Assembly: GCA_002439095.1 (NCBI GenBank)
Contig: DJOT01000030.1
Span: forward strand, 1-6,968
Source of the DNA: Bacteroidales bacterium UBA6431
GTDB taxonomy: Bacteria; Bacteroidota; Bacteroidia; Bacteroidales; UBA932
DNA length: 6,968 nt
Reading direction: 5' to 3'
In this document: positions 1 through 6,725 of the stretch, one piece after another
Layout: each line of letters starts with the position of its first letter
Numbering within the stretch: the first letter of the stretch is position 1
Position numbers and translations under genes: made by a program
The notes under the pieces: generated by a model
What the model was told of the DNA's origin: nothing
The model's input: the letters and a program-made list of their open reading frames with translations, nothing else
The model's database searches: none

Positions 1-29
1 GTCCAAAATTTGACTGCTAACAAATCGTA

Positions 30-482
30 TTGACAAGTCTGAAACTTACCAATATTTATATGCAAGGCGACTACTCGGGAGGCGGATACGACAGCGACTC
101 CTGGTCAAACCAGCAAAGCCTTGCAAGTGATTACAGCATCTTCTCAAGTGGCACGTCCAACACTCCAATCACTGTCACCACTGATGCCCAACAACAAGTA
201 GGCCCTTCTGTCAACGTGATTCCGCAGAACCTCCTTGCCATCACCACCGGATCCAAAACAAGAAACATCCCGCAAATCATAATCTCCTACACCAAAAACG
301 GCGAAGACCAGACCGACATCGAGCGAAACCTCGAAATCCTCGGCACCAACTACTGGGACAAGGGCAAGGAATACAAATACTACATCACATTCGGCTCCGG
401 TGACAATCCGATCAACTTCAGCGGCAGCATCGGAGTCTGGGAAGACGGGGACAATTCAGGAGTAGACATAGGAACAAAATGA
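30..482 (+). CDS. Fimbrillin-family protein, C-terminal part (5' end missing or frameshifted)
   Basis: This is the C-terminal half of a type V pilus subunit. No signal peptide or N-terminal domain is present, and 150 residues is about half the usual fimbrillin length of 300-350. The C-terminal signature W109-x2-G-K113-x-Y115-x-Y117 followed by a strand ending in V-W137-E-D matches the same signature in the next gene (W308-x2-G-K312-x-Y314-x-Y316, then W334), which supports family membership. The frame is closed upstream by TAA at 18-20. The TTG at 30 or ATG at 60 would be possible but poor starts with no ribosome binding site. Bases 1-30 read in frame 1 as VQNLTANKSY, which would join well to LTSLKLTN in this frame, so a one-base loss near base 30 (real, or an error at the sequence edge) is likely. 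The stop overlaps the next start (ATGA). Family confidence is high; the true 5' end is unknown. Confidence 0.72.
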   Translation: MTSLKLTNIYMQGDYSGGGYDSDSWSNQQSLASDYSIFSSGTSNTPITVTTDAQQQVGPSVNVIPQNLLAITTGSKTRNIPQIIISYTKNGEDQTDIERNLEILGTNYWDKGKEYKYYITFGSGDNPINFSGSIGVWEDGDNSGVDIGTK

Positions 483-1516
483 AAGCATACTTACCACTGA
501 CACTCGCGCTTGCCGTCATCATACTCGGCGCATGCCAGAAAGAGCATGCCGAAGAGGTTCCTATGGACTTCTCGGCCAGCCAGACTGTCGCAGCCGAGGC
601 GAGCACAGACGCAAGACAAAGTCAAACGGCAGACAAAGCAGCATCCGAAAGCCAGACCAAGGCCGGCTGGACCACCATCGGCAAAGACGACCTCACGAAG
701 TACTCCTTCGGCATCTTCGGCGGCTACTCCGCGACCGTAGGCGGCACACTCACCAATCTCTTCGATGACGACAAAGCCGTCAAGGTCTCCTACAACTACA
801 ATACAAGCAGCTGGGAATACAGCCCAGTCAAGAACTGGCGGCGCAACAGCCACTACCGCTTCAGAGCCTACTGCCCGTATGAAGCGGAAGTTCTCCCGAG
901 AACCTCAGATGCCGACAACATCTCCATAAAGTATCGCATCATCGACCACCAATACGATCTGCTCGTGGCCTTCGCGCACCGCCACCCCGCGAAAGAAGGC
1001 TACAAAACCGTCAACATGCCCTTCCAGCATGCCCTCTCCGGCCTCAGATTCCAGGTCGTGTTCGATGAATCTGTCTCTAACGGCCAGACCGACCATATCA
1101 CCGGATTCCACCTCAAAGGACTTCGCTCCGCCGGCACGCTCCTTTATTCCCATGAAAAGGGAAACGCGCTTATCCCGAGCCTCAACTGGAGTACCTCCAA
1201 CTCTTTCGACAGCAGTTACGAGTTCTACAAGTGGACCGGGAGCACGGAGTTCGGCAAAGACAAAGCCGTCACCATTTTCTCCGACAACGGCGGGGTCGTC
1301 TTCGCCATCCCGCAAACCGTTGAAGGGGGCAGGACGAGCGTGCATTTCACCACGGCGAACGGCGCCATGGACCACACGGCCACCCTCCCAGAAATCACCT
1401 GGGAACCGGGCAAGATTTACACCTACACCCTCAAGGTGCTCAAGTCCAGCGTCGAGGTCAATGTGGGCATCAAGGACTGGGATGAAGTCCAGTCATCAGT
1501 TGAAGTTTACCTGTAG
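479..1516 (+). CDS. Fimbrillin-family (Mfa-like) lipoprotein, pilus subunit
   Basis: This 345-residue protein is a complete fimbrillin-family lipoprotein, expected on the cell surface as a structural or accessory pilus subunit. Residues 1-18 form a lipoprotein signal peptide ending in the lipobox L-G-A-C19, which signal peptidase II would cut. A charged, Ala/Ser/Gln-rich linker (about 20-60) leads to K61-A-G-W64, resembling the Lys/Arg site where type V pilins are trimmed before assembly (inferred). The motif W112-E-Y-S-P-V-K-N-W120 and following R-A-Y-C-P-Y are typical of the Mfa-like/fimbrillin fold, as is the C-terminal W308-E-P-G-K-I-Y-T-Y and final strand with W334. The start overlaps the preceding stop as ATGA, implying translational coupling; AGGAA lies five bases upstream. 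The next gene begins two bases after the stop. Whether it is a stalk or an accessory subunit cannot be told from sequence. Confidence 0.88.
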   Translation: MKAYLPLTLALAVIILGACQKEHAEEVPMDFSASQTVAAEASTDARQSQTADKAASESQTKAGWTTIGKDDLTKYSFGIFGGYSATVGGTLTNLFDDDKAVKVSYNYNTSSWEYSPVKNWRRNSHYRFRAYCPYEAEVLPRTSDADNISIKYRIIDHQYDLLVAFAHRHPAKEGYKTVNMPFQHALSGLRFQVVFDESVSNGQTDHITGFHLKGLRSAGTLLYSHEKGNALIPSLNWSTSNSFDSSYEFYKWTGSTEFGKDKAVTIFSDNGGVVFAIPQTVEGGRTSVHFTTANGAMDHTATLPEITWEPGKIYTYTLKVLKSSVEVNVGIKDWDEVQSSVEVYL

Positions 1517-1518
1517 CC

Positions 1519-2985
1519 ATGCGAGCCAAATCAATCATAACGGCAACCCTCCTGGCCGCGTTTGCCCTCACCGCCTGCGAGAAGACTCCTCAAACATCAG
1601 GAGACAATGGAGAACTCGTCATCAACATCGGCCAAGCCGCCACCCGCAGTGCCAAGGACGGCGACACCATGAACAGTCTGAAAGTCTGGATGTTCAAGGA
1701 CAGGGAAAGCCAATACAGAGAGGTCAACCCACAAGCGGCCCAAGCAAAAGTCACATTCGAGGATATGGCCAGAGGAGAATACGACCTCTACATCCTCGCC
1801 AACGACCCGGGCAGCTACGGGGAGAACAGCACAGAAGCAGACCTCAACGCCGCGACCCTCCCGGCGCTCACGGACAACAGACCTCCGTTCAGCGACTCCC
1901 AGGCCATGCCACTTTCCCTCGTGCAGAAAGTCAGCATCGGCCCGGGCAAGAACGTGATAGACGCCCAACTGCTGCGCGTCTGCGGCAGGGTGCGCGTGAC
2001 AGTGCGCAACAAGGCCAAGGACAAGAAGGTCTTCATCAGCCAACTCTCCCTCACCGACAAGAATCCCTCCACCGGCTATCTTTTTCCTCATAACGGCGAA
2101 GCCCCCTCCGGCACGCAGTACGGGAAGTTCTCCAACTTCGTGGATGTCACAGGCATAGTCCCGGGAGGAGAAGAGAAAATACTTGACACCTACCTCTACG
2201 AGACAGGAACTGTCGATGCCATTGGCCTTTCATTCACCGGCGGCCTCTTCGACAAAGACTACTCGGGGACGCCAAGCGTGAAAAAGGAGACTGTCAACCG
2301 CTATGGAATGGAAGGCAGCGAGACGGATACAACTATCGAAAACGGTAAGGAGTACTTCATCGCCTCGGCCTCCAATCCACGGTTCTTCCTCGGCGCCGAT
2401 GCAGACAAAGAATTGGACATAAAGCAGTTCGGCACAGACGATGAACTCATCTTCTATAGCGATGCGACCAAGTACCTCTGGGGCTTCTCATCCTCCAGTT
2501 CGTCAACGCAGATGCAGAATTTCGAAACAAAGCAATACTTGACCATCCCAACCGACGGCAGCGTCCCATCCCTCACAGACAGCCAGTCCACCATCCAGAC
2601 AGGATTCGATGATGGCGGCAGATACTTCTATAGTTACAGTGGCAATTGGTGGAACTATTACTATTATTACCTCTCAAACAACAACGGAGAGCCGGGTATC
2701 TCGAGCAACAGCCTCGGTTCTTCGGAAAAATGGTATCTCCGCAAAGCAGTCGTCGCGTCAACTGTCACCATCCGTACCTTGGAGGGAGCCGAGAAGGACA
2801 TTGACGTGACACGCCCGTTCCTCACCCGCATCAACAGCTACGGCAGCACCGACAAGATCACGGGCATCAGCCGCAATGAGGATCTCAACGTGGTTGTCAA
2901 CATCTATTACAGCACCAAGCTCGGCGCCTTCACATTTGAGGTCCAGGGCTGGACCCAAAAGAGCACCGGGACAAGTTTTGATTGA
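1519..2985 (+). CDS. FimB/Mfa2-family fimbrial anchor lipoprotein with inserted Tyr/Trp-rich domain
   Basis: This 488-residue lipoprotein belongs to the FimB/Mfa2 family, which in Porphyromonas-type pili anchors the fibre in the outer membrane and limits its length. The signal peptide ends at lipobox L-T-A-C20. The N-terminal domain shows L54-K-V-W-M-F-K-D and Y88-D-L-Y-I-L-A-N95-D, the usual first and fourth strands of this family. The C-terminal part (about 412-488) has the family hallmarks V-T-R-P-F-L-T-R-I-N, I-S-R-N-E-D-L-N-V-V-V-N-I-Y-Y and F-E-V-Q-G-W. Between these, residues about 274-410 form an insert beginning E-N-G-K-E-Y-F-I and ending E-K-W405-Y-L-R-K, rich in Tyr, Trp, Ser and Asn. 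Without it the length would be about 350, near the family norm. The gene starts two bases after the previous stop with no clear ribosome binding site, so coupling is likely. An anchor role is inferred; some relatives act as tip or accessory proteins. Confidence 0.86.
   Translation: MRAKSIITATLLAAFALTACEKTPQTSGDNGELVINIGQAATRSAKDGDTMNSLKVWMFKDRESQYREVNPQAAQAKVTFEDMARGEYDLYILANDPGSYGENSTEADLNAATLPALTDNRPPFSDSQAMPLSLVQKVSIGPGKNVIDAQLLRVCGRVRVTVRNKAKDKKVFISQLSLTDKNPSTGYLFPHNGEAPSGTQYGKFSNFVDVTGIVPGGEEKILDTYLYETGTVDAIGLSFTGGLFDKDYSGTPSVKKETVNRYGMEGSETDTTIENGKEYFIASASNPRFFLGADADKELDIKQFGTDDELIFYSDATKYLWGFSSSSSSTQMQNFETKQYLTIPTDGSVPSLTDSQSTIQTGFDDGGRYFYSYSGNWWNYYYYYLSNNNGEPGISSNSLGSSEKWYLRKAVVASTVTIRTLEGAEKDIDVTRPFLTRINSYGSTDKITGISRNEDLNVVVNIYYSTKLGAFTFEVQGWTQKSTGTSFD
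2338..2748 (+). other. Inserted domain in the anchor protein, ricin-B/beta-trefoil-like (tentative)
   Basis: This segment encodes residues about 274-410 of the FimB/Mfa2-type protein. It reads E-N-G-K-E-Y-F-I-A-S, then F-L-G-A-D, K-Y-L-W-G-F, N-F-E-T-K-Q-Y-L-T-I, a run of Tyr (N-W-W-N-Y-Y-Y-Y-Y-L-S-N-N) and S-S-E-K-W-Y-L-R-K. The rhythm of K/Q-Y-L, W-x-F and a closing W-Y-L resembles one to three units of a ricin-B-like trefoil, in which such repeats bind sugars. The match is by eye only. It separates the two recognisable halves of the anchor family, so it is best read as an insertion that may add ligand binding. Confidence 0.4.
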
Positions 2986-2986
2986 C

Positions 2987-5900
2987 ATGATGAAAAGATA
3001 TATCACACTGATATTGGCCTGCATGGCTATGATCCTGATGGCAGGCGGCTGCGTCCGGGAAGAGCTCAGCAGGGGCGGCCTTGCAGAAGGCGAAGGCTGG
3101 CTCAAGCTCCAGTTCGGCTCAAGCGACAACGTGGAGATACAGACCCGCTCCACCCTCGGCCATGAAAGCGAGAACAGGGTGCTCAACGCCTACCTTTTCC
3201 TCTTCGACAAGGGCGGCAACAAGGTCTACGGCAAGTGGTTCGGCACACTCGAGATGGTGGGAAGCGAAGAAGCCGTGCGCAATGCGGACGAGGACTGCTG
3301 GTATGTCAGCAATGCCACGGGAAGCAGCGGCAAGACCAGCGGTAGCATCAAGATCAAGGCTCCGGCAGGCACCGGCTTCAAACTCTATCTTCTCACCAAT
3401 CTAGATGCTGACATGGTGCGCGTGTCCTCCGACGTGCTTGCCCACAACATTGACAGCGAGGGCGATCTCAAGAAATTCCATGTCTACCTCAACCAGGAGA
3501 CAGTCTCCCGCAACGGCTATTTTCCGATGAGCGGGATGCTTTCCAACATAGACATCGCGGACGGAGGCAGCACTTCCGGAGGGGAACTGGATCTCACCCG
3601 GCTCGACGCCAAGATCCGTTTCATCTTCAAGGCCGGCACCAGAGCGGACGAAAGAGGGCAGAAAATCAGCAGTTTCACGGCCAAGCAGTGGCGTGTGATC
3701 AATGTTCCGCGCACCTCCAACCTGATGGATTATACGGACCGCACCGCGACTGGCAATGATTCCGGAGCTGTGGATCCCGCCACCGGCACAGACAAATACG
3801 CGGAGCACGCTGCCGGTTTCTTCGACAGCCCGTGGACCAATTTCGAGAATTTCGGCACCGACGGCACATCCGGATTTTCGTTCTACATGCTCGAAAACCG
3901 GCAGACCCCGAAAGCCAGCCCTGCAACATATCAGGACCGAAGCCGCCAGGTCAAGCGCGACGGCGGTCAGAACCAAAGCACCACCTTTACTTTCACCAAC
4001 CCCACAACCGGCAAGCAGGAATCTCGCGACATGCGCATCTTCCAGAACGCCAACGATTTCTCGACCTATGTCCTCGTCACCGGCAGGGTGGACATGGAAC
4101 TCACCAACGATGCTGCCGGACAGACACTTGCCGCCGACGTCCAATACCTCATCCACCTCGGAGACTGGACGCAGGGCCCAAGCGGCAGCAACTGGAGCGA
4201 GGATCAGTACGGCAGCATCGCAGACTACAACATCTGCCGCAACACCTCCTACACCTACACCGTCACCGTCAACTCGGTCAACAACATACGCGTGGAGGTG
4301 GAGACCAGTCAGGGAGACGCATCCAATGTCAAGGAGAACCAGCCCGGCGCCTCCGGCCTTGTGACGATAGCCAAGGAAGAGATTGCCCTGTGCGACGCGC
4401 ACTACGCATCCAAGACCATGACCTTCCATGCGAAGAATTTCTTGGATTCCGATGGCAAGTCCGTGGCCGACGAACTGACATGGAGCGTCAAGACCCCCTA
4501 CTGCGATGGCATGCCGACACTCGGGCCAAACGGAGAGGACATCCCTGACGGACTGGACTACAAGTGGGTTCGCTTCCGGCTCAACAAAAAAGACAGCAAC
4601 GGCAATTACGTCTCGACTCGCCAGGCCTACGACCCGTCCGAATGCATGGACATACGCGGACTGGTGAAGTACATCAAGGAGGAGGCCGGCGAATACGAGA
4701 AAGACTTGGAGTACGGCACGCACAACAGCGACTTCGACAACGACAACGGCACGGACGGCCCGAAAATCTGCGTCACCGCCTTCGTGGACGAGTTCTACTA
4801 CGACAAGAACCCGATAACCGGAGTCACCTCCCCTACCCTGTGGAAAGAGTTTGTCAACCAGCCCGACCGCACCATGCACATCCTCTGCAACTCGCAGGTC
4901 AGCAAGGACGGGGAGTCCCGGGCCACAGGCTCCGTCATCACGATACAACAGAAATCCATACAGACCATCTACAACACCGACCCGTCCATCAGCTCGCTCA
5001 CTAGCGCGTGGGGGCTTGAGTATAAGGATGAATACCCAGGGATATGGAGTTTTCCGCAAGTCTCCGGAATTGGCAACAGCAGCAACAGCAACGGTCTTCT
5101 CAACTCGGTAAAACTGTGGGGGCTTTATTCGGGGAGTTCTTTCAAAGATAGGGAGTGGGACACTTACATGAATTTCGAAGTGGACAATGATACGCCGCAG
5201 TTGAACAATAATTATCAGAATCTGCGCTACTCCTGCATGACCCGCAACCGTGACAACAACGGCGACGGGGTCATAGACCGCGATGAGATCCGCTGGTACA
5301 CCGCTTCCATCAACCAGCTCATAGGCCTATATATCGGTGACGGTCTCGTTGACCCGAAATCACGGCTCTACAACCGAAGTGCAACAGATCAGGCCAGCAA
5401 TGACGGCACGAAATGGATGCAGCATGTGGCTTCGTCAACTGCCTACGTCGATAACAAGGGCAATTACACAGGCTACCCTACAATCGTCTGGGCGGAGGAA
5501 GGCATCGCGACCGGTTCAGGCGGAGACAAACAAGAAGGGGCTGGCAATAAAATGACCGTCCGCTGCGTCCGTAATCTCGGAATTGCCACCGATGCCGATT
5601 TAACTGATGAACCTCAGGATTATATCCAACAGTCCGAGGACAAGTTGACTTTCACCAACACATACCTTAACTCCGCTGCCCTCCGCTACTACACCTCGCG
5701 CGAACTGGACCTGCACAACCAGAACGCCGAAGAGAACCGCCTCTATAAGAAGTTCGAGGTTTATTCTTCAACGACAAGCTATGGTTCCGATGTCGGATTC
5801 GTGGCTTTCAACAACAACGTGACCGCTGCCATCGACAAGGGCGAGGACAACCCGTATTGCCCTGCAGGATACCGACTAGCGAACCAACGGGAGCTTGCGA

Positions 5901-6094
5901 TAATGAAGTATTATGGTGTTCCCGACATCGGTTCCGTCATGTCCCGCACAGGGTATTCATTCGGGAATATAGACGGGATTGGCAACAAAAAAACCGACAA
6001 AACAGGATTTCTCTATAAAGACGGCAATATAACTCTGTGGACCACTGTCACCACCAACGCAGCCCGCTGCGTCCGCGACATACGCACCGACTGA
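2987..6094 (+). CDS. DUF4906-domain fimbrial lipoprotein, probable pilus tip adhesin
   Basis: This 1035-residue lipoprotein is a large DUF4906-type fimbrial protein, commonly the last structural gene of Bacteroidales pilus operons and probably the tip adhesin. I choose ATG 2987 (or the adjacent ATG 2990) because it gives a signal peptide ending in lipobox A-G-G-C22, one base after the previous stop; the frame is open further upstream, but only as a shadow of the anchor gene. Residues 25-220 are an Mfa2-like domain (L66-N-A-Y-L-F-L-F-D, K132-L-Y-L-L-T-N, L206-D-A-K-I-R-F). DUF4906 lies near 359-457 (T-Y-V-L-V-T-G-R, I389-H-L-G-D-W, N432-N-I-R-V-E-V-E, Q-P-G-A-S-G). Further on are V-T-A-F-V-D-E-F-Y-Y, an EF-hand-like loop D756-E767, a first R-C-V-R (859-862), P959-A-G-Y-R-L-A-N-Q-R-E and a final R-C-V-R-D (1027-1031), resembling C-type-lectin/FSL-like modules. 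Codon use shifts over 5000-5221. The ligand is unknown. Confidence 0.88.
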   Translation: MMKRYITLILACMAMILMAGGCVREELSRGGLAEGEGWLKLQFGSSDNVEIQTRSTLGHESENRVLNAYLFLFDKGGNKVYGKWFGTLEMVGSEEAVRNADEDCWYVSNATGSSGKTSGSIKIKAPAGTGFKLYLLTNLDADMVRVSSDVLAHNIDSEGDLKKFHVYLNQETVSRNGYFPMSGMLSNIDIADGGSTSGGELDLTRLDAKIRFIFKAGTRADERGQKISSFTAKQWRVINVPRTSNLMDYTDRTATGNDSGAVDPATGTDKYAEHAAGFFDSPWTNFENFGTDGTSGFSFYMLENRQTPKASPATYQDRSRQVKRDGGQNQSTTFTFTNPTTGKQESRDMRIFQNANDFSTYVLVTGRVDMELTNDAAGQTLAADVQYLIHLGDWTQGPSGSNWSEDQYGSIADYNICRNTSYTYTVTVNSVNNIRVEVETSQGDASNVKENQPGASGLVTIAKEEIALCDAHYASKTMTFHAKNFLDSDGKSVADELTWSVKTPYCDGMPTLGPNGEDIPDGLDYKWVRFRLNKKDSNGNYVSTRQAYDPSECMDIRGLVKYIKEEAGEYEKDLEYGTHNSDFDNDNGTDGPKICVTAFVDEFYYDKNPITGVTSPTLWKEFVNQPDRTMHILCNSQVSKDGESRATGSVITIQQKSIQTIYNTDPSISSLTSAWGLEYKDEYPGIWSFPQVSGIGNSSNSNGLLNSVKLWGLYSGSSFKDREWDTYMNFEVDNDTPQLNNNYQNLRYSCMTRNRDNNGDGVIDRDEIRWYTASINQLIGLYIGDGLVDPKSRLYNRSATDQASNDGTKWMQHVASSTAYVDNKGNYTGYPTIVWAEEGIATGSGGDKQEGAGNKMTVRCVRNLGIATDADLTDEPQDYIQQSEDKLTFTNTYLNSAALRYYTSRELDLHNQNAEENRLYKKFEVYSSTTSYGSDVGFVAFNNNVTAAIDKGEDNPYCPAGYRLANQRELAIMKYYGVPDIGSVMSRTGYSFGNIDGIGNKKTDKTGFLYKDGNITLWTTVTTNAARCVRDIRTD

Positions 6095-6095
6095 G

Positions 6096-6160
6096 CCCCA
6101 TACTCTCTCCCCTCGACCCTCCGTTCCCCTTTCTCCCTTACCCTCACATACTCCCGCCCC
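6096..6160 (+). terminator. C-rich, G-poor tract after the operon: possible Rho-dependent terminator region
   Basis: Directly after the tip gene stop, 65 bases contain 38 C and only 3 G, with about 85% pyrimidine. A C-over-G bubble in unstructured RNA is the classic signature of a Rho loading site. No hairpin with a T-run follows the stop, so an intrinsic terminator is not seen. Its position at the end of a 6-kb operon fits, but the call is inferred from composition only. Confidence 0.35.
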
Positions 6161-6370
6161 GTGCGCACGCGGCTTGTTCTGTGTTGTGTTGTGCCGTGTC
6201 GTCATCGCCCATGCCGTCGCGCTCTCCCATTTCGTTGCTCTCTCCCGTGCGCACGCGGACCATTCTGTGCGCACCAGACCCCTTCGTGCGCACCGCGCTG
6301 AATTTCCCCCTGCCCCGTGCGCACCAGAGGCCTTTTCACGCACGGGATTGACTTCGTGCGCACGGGGCGG
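6154..6370. repeat. Cluster of GTGCGCAC palindromes bounded by 15-base inverted repeats
   Basis: Six exact copies of the 8-base palindrome GTGCGCAC occur at 6161, 6247, 6267, 6286, 6317 and 6356, plus a degenerate reverse copy (CCCGTGCGTG on the minus strand) at 6337-6346. The first and last copies extend into perfect 15-base inverted repeats: CCGCCCCGTGCGCAC at 6154-6168 and its complement at 6356-6370. The copy at 6310-6324 differs from the first by one base and can pair with the last to form a 15-bp stem (one G-U) with a 31-base loop. Flanks fall in pairs: copies 1 and 2 share a following GCGG, copies 3 and 5 a following CAGA, copies 4 and 7 a preceding CTTC. Spacing is irregular (86, 20, 19, 31, 39). 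No target-site duplication is visible. Function is unknown: regulator binding array, methylation-sensitive sites or a small mobile-element remnant are options. Confidence 0.75.
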
Positions 6371-6484
6371 TGGGCCTGAAGTCTTGGGACAGAGTCTGAG
6401 CCTGCGTACTGAACGAGGACGAGGCCCTCTGGGACACTGACAACATCGTCTCCGCGATTAAGATGTTTCTATGCGCCGGGGCCG
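6371..6484. other. Spacer with a short coding-like block, no gene supported
   Basis: This stretch lies between the palindrome cluster and the next hairpin. Codons 6409-6486 in one + frame read L-N-E-D-E-A-L-W-D-T-D-N-I-V-S-A-I-K-M-F, which looks protein-like, but a TGA at 6397-6399 closes the frame upstream, there is no start before it, and the complementary strand is open as well. It may be a gene remnant or chance; no family is recognised. Confidence 0.2.
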
Positions 6485-6526
6485 GAGGTGGCAGGGGCGA
6501 GGCTTGTGTTGAGCCCCTGCCACCTC
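6485..6526. repeat. Perfect 14-bp GC-rich hairpin
   Basis: GAGGTGGCAGGGGC (6485-6498) is followed after a 14-base loop by its exact complement GCCCCTGCCACCTC (6513-6526); a G-T and a C-G pair can add two more steps outside. The stem is very stable, but neither strand has a T-run after it, so it is not a standard intrinsic terminator. It could be a structural RNA element or a REP-like palindrome. Confidence 0.7.
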
Positions 6527-6605
6527 TGCCTTGCGCCGTCAGCCAACGCCCCTTTCCCACAAGGACTCACCGCCATTCTGCAGCGCTCTGCGCCCCCTCA
6601 GCAAA

Positions 6606-6641
6606 AGGTTAAGGTATTTTTAGCGCTTTTTACCCCTACCT
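6606..6641. repeat. 36-base hairpin element, copy A
   Basis: Arms AGGTTAAGGTA (6606-6616) and TACCCCTACCT (6631-6641) enclose a 14-base loop TTTTTAGCGCTTTT. It matches copy B at 32 of 36 positions. Compared with copy B, the AA in the left arm breaks two pairs in a + strand RNA but leaves G-U pairs in a - strand RNA, hinting that the - strand might be the structured transcript. The function is unknown. Confidence 0.65.
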
Positions 6642-6689
6642 GTTGGATGCATCGCCCGTGTACAACGTTCTACGGTATCCCTCCGTCAA

Positions 6690-6725
6690 AGGTTGGGGTA
6701 TTTTTAGCTATTTTTACCCCTACCT
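6690..6725. repeat. 36-base hairpin element, copy B
   Basis: Arms AGGTTGGGGTA (6690-6700) and TACCCCTACCT (6715-6725) pair over 11 positions with one mismatch, around the loop TTTTTAGCTATTTT, whose centre TAGCTA is itself palindromic. It starts 84 bases after copy A, and the flanks are also alike (CCCTC..CAAA before, GGA.TGCA after), so the full repeat is about 60 bases. The function is unknown. Confidence 0.65.

Noticed and set aside
1029..2093. 354-codon + strand open frame crossing two genes
   Set aside because: It is out of frame with the fimbrillin and anchor genes, gives Ser/Pro/Arg-rich sequence with no recognisable domain, and crosses their junction.
2876..2986. Upstream start for the tip gene at 2876
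   Set aside because: It would add 37 residues overlapping the anchor gene and bury the lipoprotein signal peptide, which starts at 2987.
3401..5059. Long 552-codon open frame on the minus strand
   Set aside because: It lies wholly antisense to the DUF4906-type gene, whose protein has clear family motifs; C-rich third positions on the + strand leave few stops in this frame.
5855..6094. Diversity-generating retroelement target at the tip gene 3' end
   Set aside because: The lectin-like C-terminus would suit one, but no template copy of this segment is seen downstream and no reverse transcriptase is in the window.
6485..6526. Intrinsic terminator
   Set aside because: The stem is strong but no T-run follows on either strand, and it lies about 390 bases after the last gene.
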